Assembly: GCA_035771175.1 (NCBI GenBank) | Contig: CM069607.1 | Coordinates: 17,306,001-17,370,000 of the forward strand | Length of the DNA stretch: 64,000 bases | Origin: Paratinospora sagittata | Lineage: Eukaryota > Streptophyta > Magnoliopsida > Ranunculales > Menispermaceae | Direction: 5' to 3' | Shown: piece after piece, positions 48,901-56,335 of the stretch | How positions within the stretch are numbered: position 1 is the first letter of the stretch | Layout of the letters: the number at the start of each line of letters is the position of its first letter | Notes under the pieces: model-generated | What the model was told of the DNA's origin: nothing | Database searches by the model: none | Seen by the model: the letters and a program-made list of their open reading frames with translations, nothing else | Translations under genes and position numbers: made by a program

Positions 48901-51900
48901 GTGATAAGTTAAAACTCCTTTTGGTTTTCATGTATTTCCACACTCTTGGTTGATAATTTTTATACCTTGTTATATTTTATGCCTCGGGACTTGTTCAAAA
49001 TGGATATTGCGTGTGTTTGTGCATAGTAAAAAGGAACCGTAGGGTTACTAATCTCTAGTTGTGAGAGTACTAGCCCGGGCAACTCACCCTCCAAGGATTT
49101 TAGGAGAGGGCGGTCGTCTCATCAAAACTATAAATAGAGAAATAAACAACAATAAACTTCCAACAACACCAGTGCAAGAATATTTCTTAAAAGAGTTTAT
49201 TAAAGTGGCATCAGATCATCTACTACAATTATTGAAATTGACCAAGCATCTATCACAGGAACAACTATCCACACAGTAAAAATGCCATAGAATTGCTTCA
49301 AAGCGCAATTTAAAAGGCAAACAAACACAAACTCAGAGAAACATACACCTAAACACATGCAGTCAAAGACAAAGGAATGATGACATCACTTAACTTCAGA
49401 GCATACAAAAATGTCAGCATGGATAGGTAGACGCATACGTGAAGATACACATATATCAAACTTCTATACTAGAGTAAAGCTTTTCTAGATAAATGAGTAG
49501 GGGCAAACATGAAATGAAACTTGTTGAACCGTTAACAATGATAAAATGTGGTAAAACATATACTAATCTTTTCCTCTTTGTTAGAACTAAAAAGTGAGAT
49601 GCAACATTGGTTACAAAGAGACAATATATTGTTAAATGAAAACTAATGAAGAATGAGAAATATATTCATAAAGTTCCAAACCTCCACAACATGGTAACCA
49701 CAATGATTAGCAGCAATATGGGCAAGTGTTGTCTTTCCAAGCCCTGGAGGGCCACAAAGTAAAAGAATCTGCAAATCAAACAATTGTTAGTTGAACTAGA
49801 AAAAGAAGAGAAGTTGGTGAAAAATCAAAACAAATTAAACTATTACCAAATTCATTTACACATCACCCAGACCAATATATTGGATTTGAATTGGTTGCTA
49901 TGTAGCTAGATCCTACTAGATAACAAACATATCAAGTCAAGATGAGATCCGATAAACTACTTGACCAGCACCTCATTGTGATGAATCTATCATATTCCGA
50001 AACATTGCCCAAACTCTCATTAATGGCAATTGGATCAAAAAGTTATAGCTATAGCTATCTGATAAGGCCAATTGCCATTAACTTAAATCACAGTATTCTT
50101 ATAAATTTTGTATTGGAAAGTCAAAAAAAAAAACCTAGCAAGTCAATTATAACTTGTTGCTTTGTGTTAGAAATCACTCAACCTAAAAGCTATAGCTATC
50201 CGAAGCATATCAAGTTATCATCAACACTCCCCTCACGTGCAGCCCCATCCTGCACGTGGAAAGCCAGAAGAAGATAAAAGAAGAAAAATACTAATTAAGC
50301 AAATGTCAATAACAAGACTTGAACCAAAGACCTCTTGCAAAATCAAGGCCCTAATACCACGTTAGAAACCACTTAACGTAAAAGCTATAGCTATCACATA
50401 AGGGCCCAACAATGCGTATCAAATTATCATCAACACTTTGGACCCTGTTTTTTCTTTTTCTATCCAATTATTTTCCACCCTTATTTTGAGATGCTACTTT
50501 GAAATCAAATTATTTTTCAAGGAAAGCTGAACTTTTTATGAGAACTTTGCCAACGATCAAGTCTAAGTTGTCTTTGTTTACTATATTTCAGCACAATTAT
50601 GGTAAATTCGAGTGGACTAACCCAAAAGGTTGTTTACTTACCACTTAGTCAATCAAGAACCACTGAAAGAGCTTTAGAATAAAATACATCAAAAAAAAAG
50701 AACAATGCACTTTTGGAAAGTGACTTCATATTAGAGATTGAAAATATCAGATTAATGAATAAGTTTGGTGCAATCTAAATATGGGGTCCTAAACATTTAG
50801 GAAAGCTAAGCCTTTAGTAAATTCTAAGTCTTGTGGATCGTAGATGAATTATGTAGAAATCACATGGACTTGTCAACATCCACACCTTTTAGTTGCTAAG
50901 GTGAGAGAGTTAGAATTTGTAAGAATAACTATTGAGATTTTCCACTCAAAGTGTACTTCCAATATAACTCTTCATCTTGAGGATATTTTAAGTTCACTTC
51001 TGAATGAAGACAAAAGATTGTGGGCTTGCAACATGAATGATACATTCTTGGTGTATATTTCTATTCATCATGCATCTTGATTTCAAATAATATTTGATTT
51101 CTTTTACAAACTACAAAGGGGTTAAGAATTCCATCCAAAATTTCCCTTGCCACTTGAACATGTTAAAATAGGATGCTTAGCATATTTCATCACTAAGGAT
51201 TGAACCACTATGGATTGTGATTGTGTATCTATTCCAGAGAAATAATAACATTCAACAATTCAATCTGGTTTAGAAAATCAAAAGCTAAGTTCTAGTTCAT
51301 TTGTGTTGCTTCAGATTATGCCTGGATAAGTTTTTTTTGTGATACATATAGCACATTAGCACAGTGGACATCATAGTAAAAACCTTAGGTTTGGACCAAT
51401 AGCATTTTAGAGAGCACAAATTGTTAAGTTTAAGATTTTGCCTGAAATTTGAGTTGCTTATAAGCAGGAAGAGAAAATTATAATCCTCGTTGTTTGAAGG
51501 ATTTTGCTTATTTGCAGTTAGAATAAATTGGATGAAGAATTTTATTTTGAAATGAAGCTGTTTGTCAACTTTTTGAAGGAAGGGGTCCTTGAACTCCTAT
51601 TTGCATGTAGTTCCTTTGCTCACGTTATTTTTAGCTATCATACTTGTCAATTGTGAGATAAATGATTTAAAGATCAGCTTATCTATTAATGCAAACAAAA
51701 TATTAGTCAGACCATCCAATTCCATGGTCCAAACCGCTTACCGATAAAATAAGATCCTTTATTAATACATAGCCCATAATCAATAAAATGAATTTAATCA
51801 ACAATCAACACACTGAGGTTACCAGAAACATAGGAGTTTCTCACTCTCTGCATCTAGCTATTCTTATCAGTGTCCAAATAATATCATCTACAAGCAAGCT

Positions 51901-52520
51901 ACATAAATCATAGTGAGAAATAAAATACTATTGTATTCACAAAACAGAAACAAATGAATATCGCAATCAATTTCAAGTGTACCTTCTGATCTGGTGGGCC
52001 TGTACATCTCAACTTTCTGTTCAACGATTCGGGAATGCTCTTTAAATTGTTAGTTTCTTGATCCAAATTGTCTGAATGTCTGAGACTTCCAATAGTAAAA
52101 GGGACCTTTCTGCTCTTGCTCAAAAATCTCTTATCAGAGAGTTTCTGATGTAGAGATACAGAGATTGAAGAATGAAGTCTTAGAGAAGACAAAACATCAT
52201 CTGTTGTACTCCTAATTTCAGATCCAAATACGCACGAATCCCATTGTTTCAGCCATAAGAGAACCTGAAAGTAGCAGCTCACTAATAATCATTTAAGTCA
52301 TAGCCAAAATGACGGAAGTGTTAATATACAGAGAACCCTTTTTGTTAATAATTTTGTTCACCTCACGATTTGTCTGCTCATCACTGAGGAGCTCAGTGAA
52401 TGATTTGGGAGCATATTTCTCCACCCAAAGCTGCTCGCCGGCCATCACATTTTCCGGATGCATCAAATCACCGGTAGACTCACAGCTAGCTGCCAAAGCC
52501 TTCCAGATCATAATAATGGG
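22768..52520 (-). CDS. CTF18: CTF18, large subunit of Ctf18-RFC clamp loader (partial, 21 exons)
   Basis: Ctf18 is the AAA+ large subunit of the alternative clamp loader that loads PCNA at forks and supports sister-chromatid cohesion; it works with RFC2-5, Ctf8 and Dcc1 in the nucleus. Exons (minus strand, 5' to 3'): 52362-52520, 51983-52264, 49682-49768, 43756-43857, 43622-43687, 38949-39059, 38804-38865, 38555-38599, 38278-38351, 37517-37584, 37359-37427, 37172-37272, 37001-37082, 36827-36905, 36651-36738, 36422-36575, 28692-28883, 28554-28613, 26874-27181, 26516-26621, 22768-22818. All introns are GT..AG and all junctions keep frame. The last 20 exons total 2187 bp, exactly 729 codons. Key motifs are Walker A GPPGLGKT, Walker B CLVIDEID, and the C-terminal [16 protein letters not shown]. 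About 150-200 N-terminal residues are not found. The gene looks intact here. Confidence 0.93.
23610..23763 (-). mobile_element. Au-type SINE
   Basis: On the minus strand it reads CAAGGGCAGACCTTGGTGCA, then AACTTGGAGGTCATGGGTTT, then GGAAACAACC, GGTAGGGCTATGTACAT, CTTCCCCAGACC and ends near GTCCACTAGG. This order matches the plant Au SINE, with tRNA-like A box (TGGTGCAACAATTGAGG) and B box (GGTTTGAATC). It lies in the last CTF18 intron, in the same orientation as the gene. The terminal T run is eroded. Confidence 0.75.
23792..24476. mobile_element. Two inward-facing TRIM-type LTRs
   Basis: A plus-strand LTR (23792-23966) starts TGTTGGGCATGTGTGGACCG and ends CCATTCAACA, followed by a degraded primer site AGTAATATCAGAAT. 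Another primer-like site, AGTGGTATTAAAGC, is at about 24016. A minus-strand LTR (24476 to 24314) starts TGTTGGACTGAAAATATAGT and is followed by TGGTATTAGAAT. Both share GGCCTTT and TATAAGT..GATCTC blocks with the TRIM at 31764-32370. No coding capacity lies between them. Confidence 0.6.
25644..26033 (-). mobile_element. Non-autonomous Helitron, 390 bp
   Basis: On the minus strand it starts TCTATACTATTATAACGAG and ends with a small hairpin (CACG..CGTG) followed by CATTTGTACTAG. It lies between host A and T, as Helitrons do: A precedes TC and T follows CTAG. It has no coding sequence and sits in the last CTF18 intron. Confidence 0.7.
26516..27181 (-). CDS. CTF18: CTF18 exons: variable tail
   Basis: 26874-27181 encodes [20 protein letters not shown] and a Ser/Thr-rich low-conservation stretch ending GGSSCFFDR. 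26516-26621 encodes [15 protein letters not shown] and [12 protein letters not shown]. The Arg codon is split across the intron. Confidence 0.93.
27254..27552 (+). mobile_element. 5'-truncated L1-type LINE tail with 15-bp duplication
   Basis: It encodes a fragment [13 protein letters not shown] .. [10 protein letters not shown] .. [14 protein letters not shown], which is the end of LINE ORF2, and matches 42549-42730 closely. A TTTTTAAAAAAATG tail ends it. TATAAAGTAGAGGCT occurs on both sides (27239-27253 and 27553-27567). It lies antisense in a CTF18 intron. Confidence 0.9.
28150..28470 (-). repeat. Dispersed repeat shared with 44530-44830
   Basis: On the minus strand it reads GTGTCGACACTTCATGATAC ... 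TGTGTCCGTTACTTCAG ... AGCCGAGTCCCCGTACTCC. The plus strand at 44571-44830 has GTGTCCGACACTTCATGATA ... TATCCAACACTTTAG ... AGCCAAGTCCCCGTATCC. Same order, opposite strand, about 300 bp. Class not recognised. Confidence 0.55.
28554..28883 (-). CDS. CTF18: CTF18 exons after the 7.5-kb intron
   Basis: 28692-28883 encodes [20 protein letters not shown] and then a Pro-rich stretch ending DEFVNFK. 28554-28613 encodes [20 protein letters not shown]. Both are whole-codon exons (64 and 20 codons). Confidence 0.93.
29180..29433 (-). mobile_element. RTE-type LINE, 3' part
   Basis: Minus-strand translation gives [11 protein letters not shown], then [14 protein letters not shown], then a segment resembling the end of plant RTE ORFs. 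It continues the fragment at 32371-33100 once the intervening elements are removed. It sits in the 7.5-kb CTF18 intron in the same orientation as the gene. Confidence 0.75.
29904..30456 (+). repeat. Cluster of 11 imperfect palindromes in LTR copy C
   Basis: Units open with AGGACGCT (or AGAACGCT, GGGACGCT, AGGACGTT) and most close with AGCGCCCTC. The cleanest are AGGACGCTTACT..AGTAGCGCCCTC twice near 30270 and 30325, and AGGACGCTTACT..AGTAGAGCCCTC near 30387. The arms pair with one bulge and one A-C mismatch. Confidence 0.75.
31117..31384 (+). other. Structured LTR region (copy C)
   Basis: Stem AGTGACT/AGTCACT (31117-31134). Hairpins: TTCTCA/TGAGAA (31172), TCTCT/AGAGA (near 31202), CTCA/TGAG (near 31230), CTCA/TGAG (near 31258), GATCTT/AAGGTC (to 31316). 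Then CCTAAC/GTTAGG (31338-31356) and AGTGG/CCACT (31358-31384). Loops are CACTCGTAAGT, CACCTGTAAGT, CACCCGCAAGT, CACCCGTAAGT and CACCCGTAAG. Confidence 0.75.
31764..32370 (-). mobile_element. TRIM element, 607 bp, LTRs about 182 bp
   Basis: On the minus strand the 5' LTR (32370 to 32189) runs from TGTTGGGTATGTGGATCG to GGCCCATCA. It is followed six bases on by the primer site GTGGTATCAAAGC (32171-32183). The 3' LTR (31946 to 31764) starts TGTTAGGTATGTGTAGACTC. Shared blocks include AAGGCCTTTTGGAGTAAAAC and GGTGGTTAAGATGGGG. The internal 240 bp has no ORF. GGTTT at 32371-32375 and 29434-29438 is a likely target duplication in the RTE LINE; the exact 3' LTR end is blurred by the SMART insertion. 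Confidence 0.8.
32371..33100 (-). mobile_element. RTE-type LINE, reverse transcriptase C-terminal part
   Basis: Minus-strand translation gives [14 protein letters not shown] (catalytic DD box), then [16 protein letters not shown], then [36 protein letters not shown] and [11 protein letters not shown]. This order is typical of plant RTE (BovB-like) reverse transcriptases. It is broken by stops. The rest of the ORF resumes at 29433. Confidence 0.85.
33240..33430 (+). mobile_element. L1-type LINE 3' tail
   Basis: [19 protein letters not shown] then stop, then untranslated sequence and CTTGTCAAAAAAAAA. This is the end of a LINE ORF2 like those at 42640-42730 and 57700-57800, but of a different subfamily. 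A target duplication was not found. Confidence 0.6.
33431..35100. other. CTF18 intron sequence without recognised gene
   Basis: Mostly AT-rich. The 34530-35100 part becomes less AT-rich and runs into the Ty3 gag fragment, so it may be degraded Ty3 sequence, but no motif can be named. Confidence 0.4.
35110..35382 (+). pseudogene. Ty3 gag fragment
   Basis: Translates to [15 protein letters not shown], then [20 protein letters not shown], matching the start of Ty3 gag domains (a DxPxFDGxLxPxxFLxWL..xxxYF pattern). It is cut by the Copia LTR fragment. Confidence 0.6.
35383..35754 (-). mobile_element. Copia LTR fragment with polypurine tract
   Basis: On the minus strand AAGGTGGAGAT is followed by TGTTATGTACTGTATGGCTC (LTR start at 35714). 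The LTR runs leftwards through a GACGTAGGCAGATTTTCACT block and CCACGTAAATTTGTG, which is common near the end of plant Copia LTRs. The left LTR end is not fixed. About 40 bp of internal sequence remains on the right. Confidence 0.6.
35755..35895 (+). pseudogene. Ty3 reverse transcriptase fragment
   Basis: Translates to [28 protein letters not shown], stop, WLVMPFA, which matches the KIDLRSGYHQIR..DEWKTAFKT..GLYEWLVMPFG block of Ty3 reverse transcriptase. The rest is lost. Confidence 0.75.
36004..36027 (+). mobile_element. Minimal poly(A) retroinsertion with 15-bp duplication
   Basis: GTTTTC followed by 18 A is bounded by AACTTTTGTGGGTTA on both sides (35989-36003 and 36028-36042). It looks like a LINE-driven insertion that kept almost only its tail. 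Confidence 0.6.
36422..36905 (-). CDS. CTF18: CTF18 exons: collar/C-terminal helical region
   Basis: Three exons (36827-36905, 36651-36738, 36422-36575) encode [40 protein letters not shown] and [20 protein letters not shown], ending LRP before GTAATTGC. The next intron is 8.1 kb shorter in code but 7.5 kb long in bases (28884-36421) and is packed with transposons. Confidence 0.93.
37001..37584 (-). CDS. CTF18: CTF18 exons: sensor 2 and start of C-terminal domain
   Basis: Four exons (37517-37584, 37359-37427, 37172-37272, 37001-37082). They encode [19 protein letters not shown] (sensor-2 region, compare GDIRxxLNxLQ in RFC subunits), [35 protein letters not shown] and [20 protein letters not shown]. 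All splice in frame with short introns of 80-90 bp. Confidence 0.94.
38278..39059 (-). CDS. CTF18: CTF18 exons: basic linker, sensor 1 and lid start
   Basis: Four exons. 38949-39059 is a Lys/Gln-rich linker ending RRAATLSRP. 38804-38865 encodes [20 protein letters not shown], with the sensor-1 region including Asn. 38555-38599 encodes [14 protein letters not shown]. 38278-38351 encodes [20 protein letters not shown] and AEYT. Confidence 0.94.
39486..42829 (+). mobile_element. L1-type LINE, 5'-truncated, antisense in CTF18 intron
   Basis: Broken ORF2 begins inside the endonuclease region ([11 protein letters not shown], then CCRLDRFL) and runs through [25 protein letters not shown], then reverse transcriptase with [34 protein letters not shown] and [10 protein letters not shown]. 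The catalytic box reads [10 protein letters not shown] near 41110-41140, where FADD is expected. The zinc-finger-like end ([18 protein letters not shown], then GHIFWSC) and [12 protein letters not shown] close it. The tail is ten A at about 42820. At least ten stops or shifts are present. No target duplication was found. Confidence 0.88.
42830..43621. other. CTF18 intron without recognised element
   Basis: AT-rich intron sequence. The end near 43480-43550 resembles a LINE 3' untranslated tail but lacks a diagnostic motif. Confidence 0.4.
43622..43857 (-). CDS. CTF18: CTF18 exons with Walker B (43756-43857 and 43622-43687)
   Basis: The first exon encodes [20 protein letters not shown] and then [14 protein letters not shown]. 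The second encodes [20 protein letters not shown] and KM. Walker B (LVIDEID) spans the splice. The intron between them is only 68 bp. Confidence 0.95.
44530..44832 (+). repeat. Dispersed repeat interrupted by a Ty3 solo LTR
   Basis: GTGTCCGACACTTCATGATA to AGCCAAGTCCCCGTATCC, related to 28150-28470 on the other strand. Similar text resumes at 46941 (TACCCGTATCCGACATC), so the solo LTR probably split it. Confidence 0.5.
44833..46940 (+). mobile_element. Ty3-type solo LTR, 2.1 kb
   Basis: Starts TGTAACACCCTGTAG and ends GGGGGTCTTGACA. Flanks are CGGAT (44828-44832) and CGGAC (46941-46945). It is the same family as 6599-9026: both share the ends, a mid block with ATTTCAGG and AAAGG repeats, and a CGGTC(A/G)TGAC terminal block. 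An (AT)n run lies at about 45925-45952. No internal domain. It is antisense in the CTF18 intron between the exons at 43857 and 49682. Confidence 0.85.
46946..49681. other. CTF18 intron, unclassified, with a MITE
   Basis: Apart from the MITE at 47739-48278, no coding frame or transposon edge is clear. The GC level and motifs such as CTAGCCCGGGCAACTCACCC near 49070 hint at old LTR sequence. Confidence 0.4.
47739..48278. mobile_element. Tourist-like MITE, 540 bp
   Basis: Left end GGTAGCATTTGGTAACT, right end complement GGTAGTGCTTGGTGACT, flanked by TAA on both sides (47736-47738 and 48279-48281). Terminal repeats are imperfect. The TAA duplication points to the PIF/Harbinger group. No ORF. Confidence 0.7.
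49682..49768 (-). CDS. CTF18: CTF18 exon with Walker A
   Basis: It encodes [20 protein letters not shown] followed by [17 protein letters not shown] is the P-loop that binds ATP. Confidence 0.95.
50165..50435 (-). mobile_element. Complete SMART element, 271 bp
   Basis: Flanked by CTTTG on both sides (50160-50164, 50436-50440). On the minus strand the 5' LTR (50435 to 50360, 76 bp) starts TGTTGATGATAA and ends TTTCTAACG. Primer site TGGTATTAGGGC (50348-50359) follows at once. A GTGAGGGGAG purine tract precedes the 3' LTR (50226 to 50165, 62 bp), which lost about 14 bp in the middle. A further LTR scrap with AGTTATAGCTATAGCTATCT lies near 50040. It is in a CTF18 intron in the gene's orientation. 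Confidence 0.88.
50441..51982. other. CTF18 intron without recognised element
   Basis: AT-rich, no believable coding frame, no transposon ends seen. Confidence 0.5.
51983..52264 (-). CDS. CTF18: CTF18 exon: VLLWLKQWD to GPPDQK
   Basis: It encodes [17 protein letters not shown], then a Ser/Lys-rich variable linker, ending TGPPDQK before GTACACTTG. The linker between the RFC box and Walker A is typical of plant CTF18. Confidence 0.9.
52362..52520 (-). CDS. CTF18: CTF18 exon: conserved [20 protein letters not shown]
   Basis: This exon carries the RFC-type box just before the AAA+ core ([20 protein letters not shown]). It ends CGTGAG before GTGAACAAA. The acceptor is chosen at TAG/CCC (52521), which gives 53 in-frame codons. 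The 5' edge is the least certain of all exons, because an internal AG could serve instead. No exon further 5' was recognised. Confidence 0.8.
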
Positions 52521-52972
52521 CTATTAGTGAATATTATAACATATTAAAATTACCAGGAACAAACATTAAGGTTCATGGGAATGAAACTACAAAGAAGCAC
52601 TTACAAAGAAAAAGAGCTAGTAGAAATTAATTTTTTGGATCATAAATCACACTTTGAATCTGAAAAAGATACTGGATTAACCTAGTTTAAACAACAAGAA
52701 AGATACAACAATTTAAGAAGAGAATAATAGTACTAGCATTCCTTTGATATGTCTACGTCCTTTCCCTTTCTCTCTCTTTTTTTCTGGATATGTTTGCATT
52801 ATCTCCTTACATCAAATCAAGAATGATATCTGAGTGGTTTCCTTGACCCAGATTCTGACATTGTTTTTTTAAGGGACTGAATCTGATTGAATGTAATTGA
52901 GGGCATCATCAAATTCATATAAAGCATATATCTAATATCTATACATGCTATGTATGAGTTGACCTTTTATTA

Positions 52973-53219
52973 TGTCAAAACCTGAACGTTGATAAAGCCT
53001 TACCTAACAACTAAAATGGATATCAAGTGAACACTAACAGTCCCCCATAGTCTACATCAGTCAACACACTGATAAATGGGAACAAACAACTACTTACAGA
53101 AAAGATTAAGCCCTGAAGCTCCACGAACTCAAGCTTTGACACCATGTTAAATTATAAGTAAACCTGCATGCTATAACTGTTGATTACCAACATTTGATAT
53201 CAAACTAACGCACACTAAC
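52973..53219 (-). mobile_element. SMART-like element
   Basis: On the minus strand a possible 5' LTR (about 53219 to 53146) contains GTTAGTGTGCGTTAG and TTTGATATC and ends AATTTAACA, directly followed by TGGTGTCAAAGC (53134-53145). A purine tract TATGGGGGAC precedes a second copy starting TGTTAGTGTTCACTTGATAT (53039 to about 52973). LTR copies are quite divergent and no target duplication was found. Confidence 0.55.
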
Positions 53220-55274
53220 TGCTAGGTCATGGAATGAATTCGACAAAATTATCAAAAGATCAAAAATTAGACTTCGGCCTAGACTTCGGTCGCTTGAAAA
53301 TTAGAATTAATTTGGGAAAGTTTAATTGGTCCTGGAGAATTTTTGTAAAAATTCGTTAATTAGAGAAGTTTGGAGAGTTTTTGCATATATGCTAAAATAT
53401 CTAGATTAATTGTAATATAAGCTAAAAACTAATATAAATACACACTTAGAATACAAAACAATATCTATAAATGACTTAACAAAATCAATCTTGATATGTG
53501 GGTTAATGAATTTGAAAAGGGAGCCTTTGATCTTCATCCCTTTTCTAAGTTTTGATTTTCAATTGTGTGGTGGTTGCTTCTAGACCATATAATTTGCTAG
53601 TGTGGCATTCCACCTTGCCTAATTTGTTAGTTTATTACTCAAATGTATTACTTTTTCATCTTGTTATATGGGATTTTAAATAAAAAAAGATGGTTTTAAA
53701 ACTCTTTCAAAGTATTTTTAAGTTTTTGTCTTATTTTAACTTTCATTCTTTCTTTACTATTGTTTTTCTTGCTTTTTTTTCTTCTTTTTTCCTAAAATTA
53801 CATGATTTTTTAGCTTGTAAGATTTTTTATTTATATTGCTATGTCTGTTGATGATGTTAAAAATAATAACTATTGGTAATTCTTTTGTTTCTATTGATGA
53901 AATAACACATGTTTACTTTTCTATCGAATTTTGTCAAATTTTGTGTTGAATTGGGCATTTTCAAATTTTAAAATTAAACTTTTATCAAAGTTTATCAAAT
54001 TTTGCCAAATTTGTCGAATTTTAACGATTTTTTTTTTCTCAAAATTTTCAATTTTTGCATTACATCTACTTCACACTTTGGTGGTTAAAATCAAAAAAAA
54101 AAAAAATACACTGAATTTCGCTGATTTTTTTTTTTTTTTAACCTTGCTCCAAGTTGTTATCAAATTACTAATAATTGAATTATTATAAAAAATTCTATCA
54201 AAATTAGGCAAAATATCGAAATAATTGTACAACCTAAAAAATCCTTTAGTATTTTTCACTTTTCAAACATAAAGAAAATAACAAATCAATGCCAACTTTA
54301 ATTTTTATTAGAAGATATTCCTAAGGAATAAAAGTATATGAGATTGAAGTATACTTTCATATGTGATGGATAGAAATTAAAGTACCACTAAAGGAAGAAG
54401 AAATTAAAGTACCACTAAAGGAAGAAGCAAAATGAGATTTACCAAACCTAATTTGAAACCAAATGACCGTGTAATTTATAAAGTATGTGTAATTAATCCA
54501 AATCTAATACTATAATATAATAACGCATAAATCACGACTATTGTGTGTGACACGACACAGAAATATCTTCTTTATGTGGGCCTCTCTTGTAGTAAATCTC
54601 GGCCTATTCTATTTGAAGATGGAATTGTAGCAATTGAACTATGGTTAATAAAGTTATCCATAGGAAAATAGCCCCTCAAACAACACACTCACCAAGCCCA
54701 TTAAATGCAGCTACTTAGTTCCCAAGCTCTTCTCCTTCTTCTACTTGTCCATTACTTGGCTCTTTTCATTTCTTTTTGTCAACTATCTTCTTAAACTTAA
54801 AAAAAAAAATTATAAAAAAGTCATTTTCTTCTCTTTCTTCTTCAAATTTCTCTTGTCTATTCTTTCTATTTAAAATCATAGATGATGCATCTAATATATA
54901 ATATAAGTAAAATACTTAGATGCTATTTAAATCTTTAATTAAAATATTTTATTTAATAAGCTATAAAAGATAATAATTTATACAGAAACTATCTTTTTAA
55001 ATGGTATAAATTTGTCAATATTTACAATTTAATAACACCATGAATTTTAGGATAAATATTTTTGTATTTTAGAAACTTATGTAATTTGTTTTTTAAATTA
55101 TATTTATAAAGACACCCACACATCACGTGGGGTTGCAAACTTGTATCTATTGTATATATTAAGCATAGAAGTCCTAAAATAACTTGTCACTCATACAAAA
55201 TGCGTCAAGTAATATAGAGACTACAAATCTTTTATTAAACCATTATATTTCATAATGTAATGAGTTTTATGTAT
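53220..55274. other. No gene or element recognised
   Basis: Very AT-rich sequence. A 26-bp tandem duplication (GAAATTAAAGTACCACTAAA and following) is near 54373-54425. No CTF18 N-terminal exon could be placed here. Confidence 0.5.
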
Positions 55275-55279
55275 ATAAT

Positions 55280-55426
55280 TGTAATACCACGTATTTCACA
55301 AAAAAAAAAAAAAAAAAATTACTATTTGGGCAACGCCCAAACGTTCTGGCATGCGCCTGAACGTTCGGGCGTTGCCCAAATAGTAATTTTTTTTTTTTTT
55401 TTTTTTGTGAAATACGTGGTATTACA
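55280..55426. mobile_element. 147-bp fold-back element with TG..CA ends
   Basis: The left arm runs TGTAATACCACGTATTTCAC, 19 A, TTACTATTTGGGCAACGCCC, AAACGTTC. The right arm is its reverse complement with one base change, plus 20 T in place of 19 A. The loop is about 12 nt (TGGCATGCGCCT). ATAAT flanks both sides (55275-55279, 55427-55431). TG..CA ends and a 5-bp duplication are retroviral-integrase features; a full palindrome is not. Whole-element pairing is about 67 bp long. Confidence 0.85.
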
Positions 55427-55903
55427 ATAATTATGTTTATTGTAGCATATCTAAAAGAAACATAAATCTCTACAGCATTTGAATAGAATTCTTTATACTT
55501 CTCTACAATGTCAAATTTTTACAATAAACATCCATATGGAATTGGACTTCCCCAAATTACTTCAAAACTTTAAGGGACAAAAGTTTCGGGCAAATTTGGA
55601 ATTTCGATCATTGCTACGTATATCAAGCTAACACCAACACTAACACCTTTCCAATAGTAAACATTCTTTGTGTTAGTTTACGCTTAATAGCATGCAATAC
55701 ATAAGTCTTATCATCAAATTATTGTCACTTAGCATTGCTAATTTGCTCCTTTATGATTCTTCAAGTTTAGCAAGGAAGCTTGGTCTAAGCTCCATTCTAG
55801 AGTTTCTAAGGAGTTGCAATGACTAGAAAAGAGGTTGGAGTTGGCACATTTGTAGCGTTTTGGTTGAGATGAACTGCCAAATCTTTTTCATCACCTAAGG
55901 AAC

Positions 55904-56334
55904 TGACGCAATGCGATGAGAGTTAGAGTTAGTGGAAATCTCAAATTAGTGTTTTCCAAGTTAGGATAATTTAGTAATTTTAGTAAATTACTATTTTCGA
56001 TAATTTACTATTTTTAGTAAATTCACTATTTTCAATAATTTTTATTTTTAGTATTTTATTGAATTAGGAAACTAGTATTTTTGTTGAATTAGGAAATTAG
56101 TATTCGAGTCTGTTTAGAAGCCTAGTTATCACTATTTTAGCATTTGAGTCTATTTAGGAATTTTCATGCGTTTTGTCTATAAAAAAGGATCTTTGTATGA
56201 GTTATGCGTAGATTGAATAATATTGATTTTTTAAGAATTTGTGAATTCTTTCTTCACCTCTTTTCTCGGTATTCTAAAGAATCAACGAGTTAGAGATCTA
56301 CTAAATCATTTTCCAGATTCAGCTCCCTGCATCA
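55904..56334 (+). repeat. 5' LTR of small Ty3-like element
   Basis: Starts TGACGCAATGCGATGAGAG, ends CTCCCTGCATCA. GGAAC precedes it (55899-55903). It contains tandem TTACTATTTTTAGTAAATT-type units, each self-complementary in part. A TATAAAAAAGG box lies near 56180. The primer site TTGGTATCAAAGC follows at 56336. Confidence 0.88.
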
Positions 56335-56335
56335 G

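Noticed and set aside
54970..55150. Helitron-like end near CCCACACATCACGTGGG
   Set aside because: A hairpin is present but it is followed by CTTGT rather than CTRRT, and no TC start was found.
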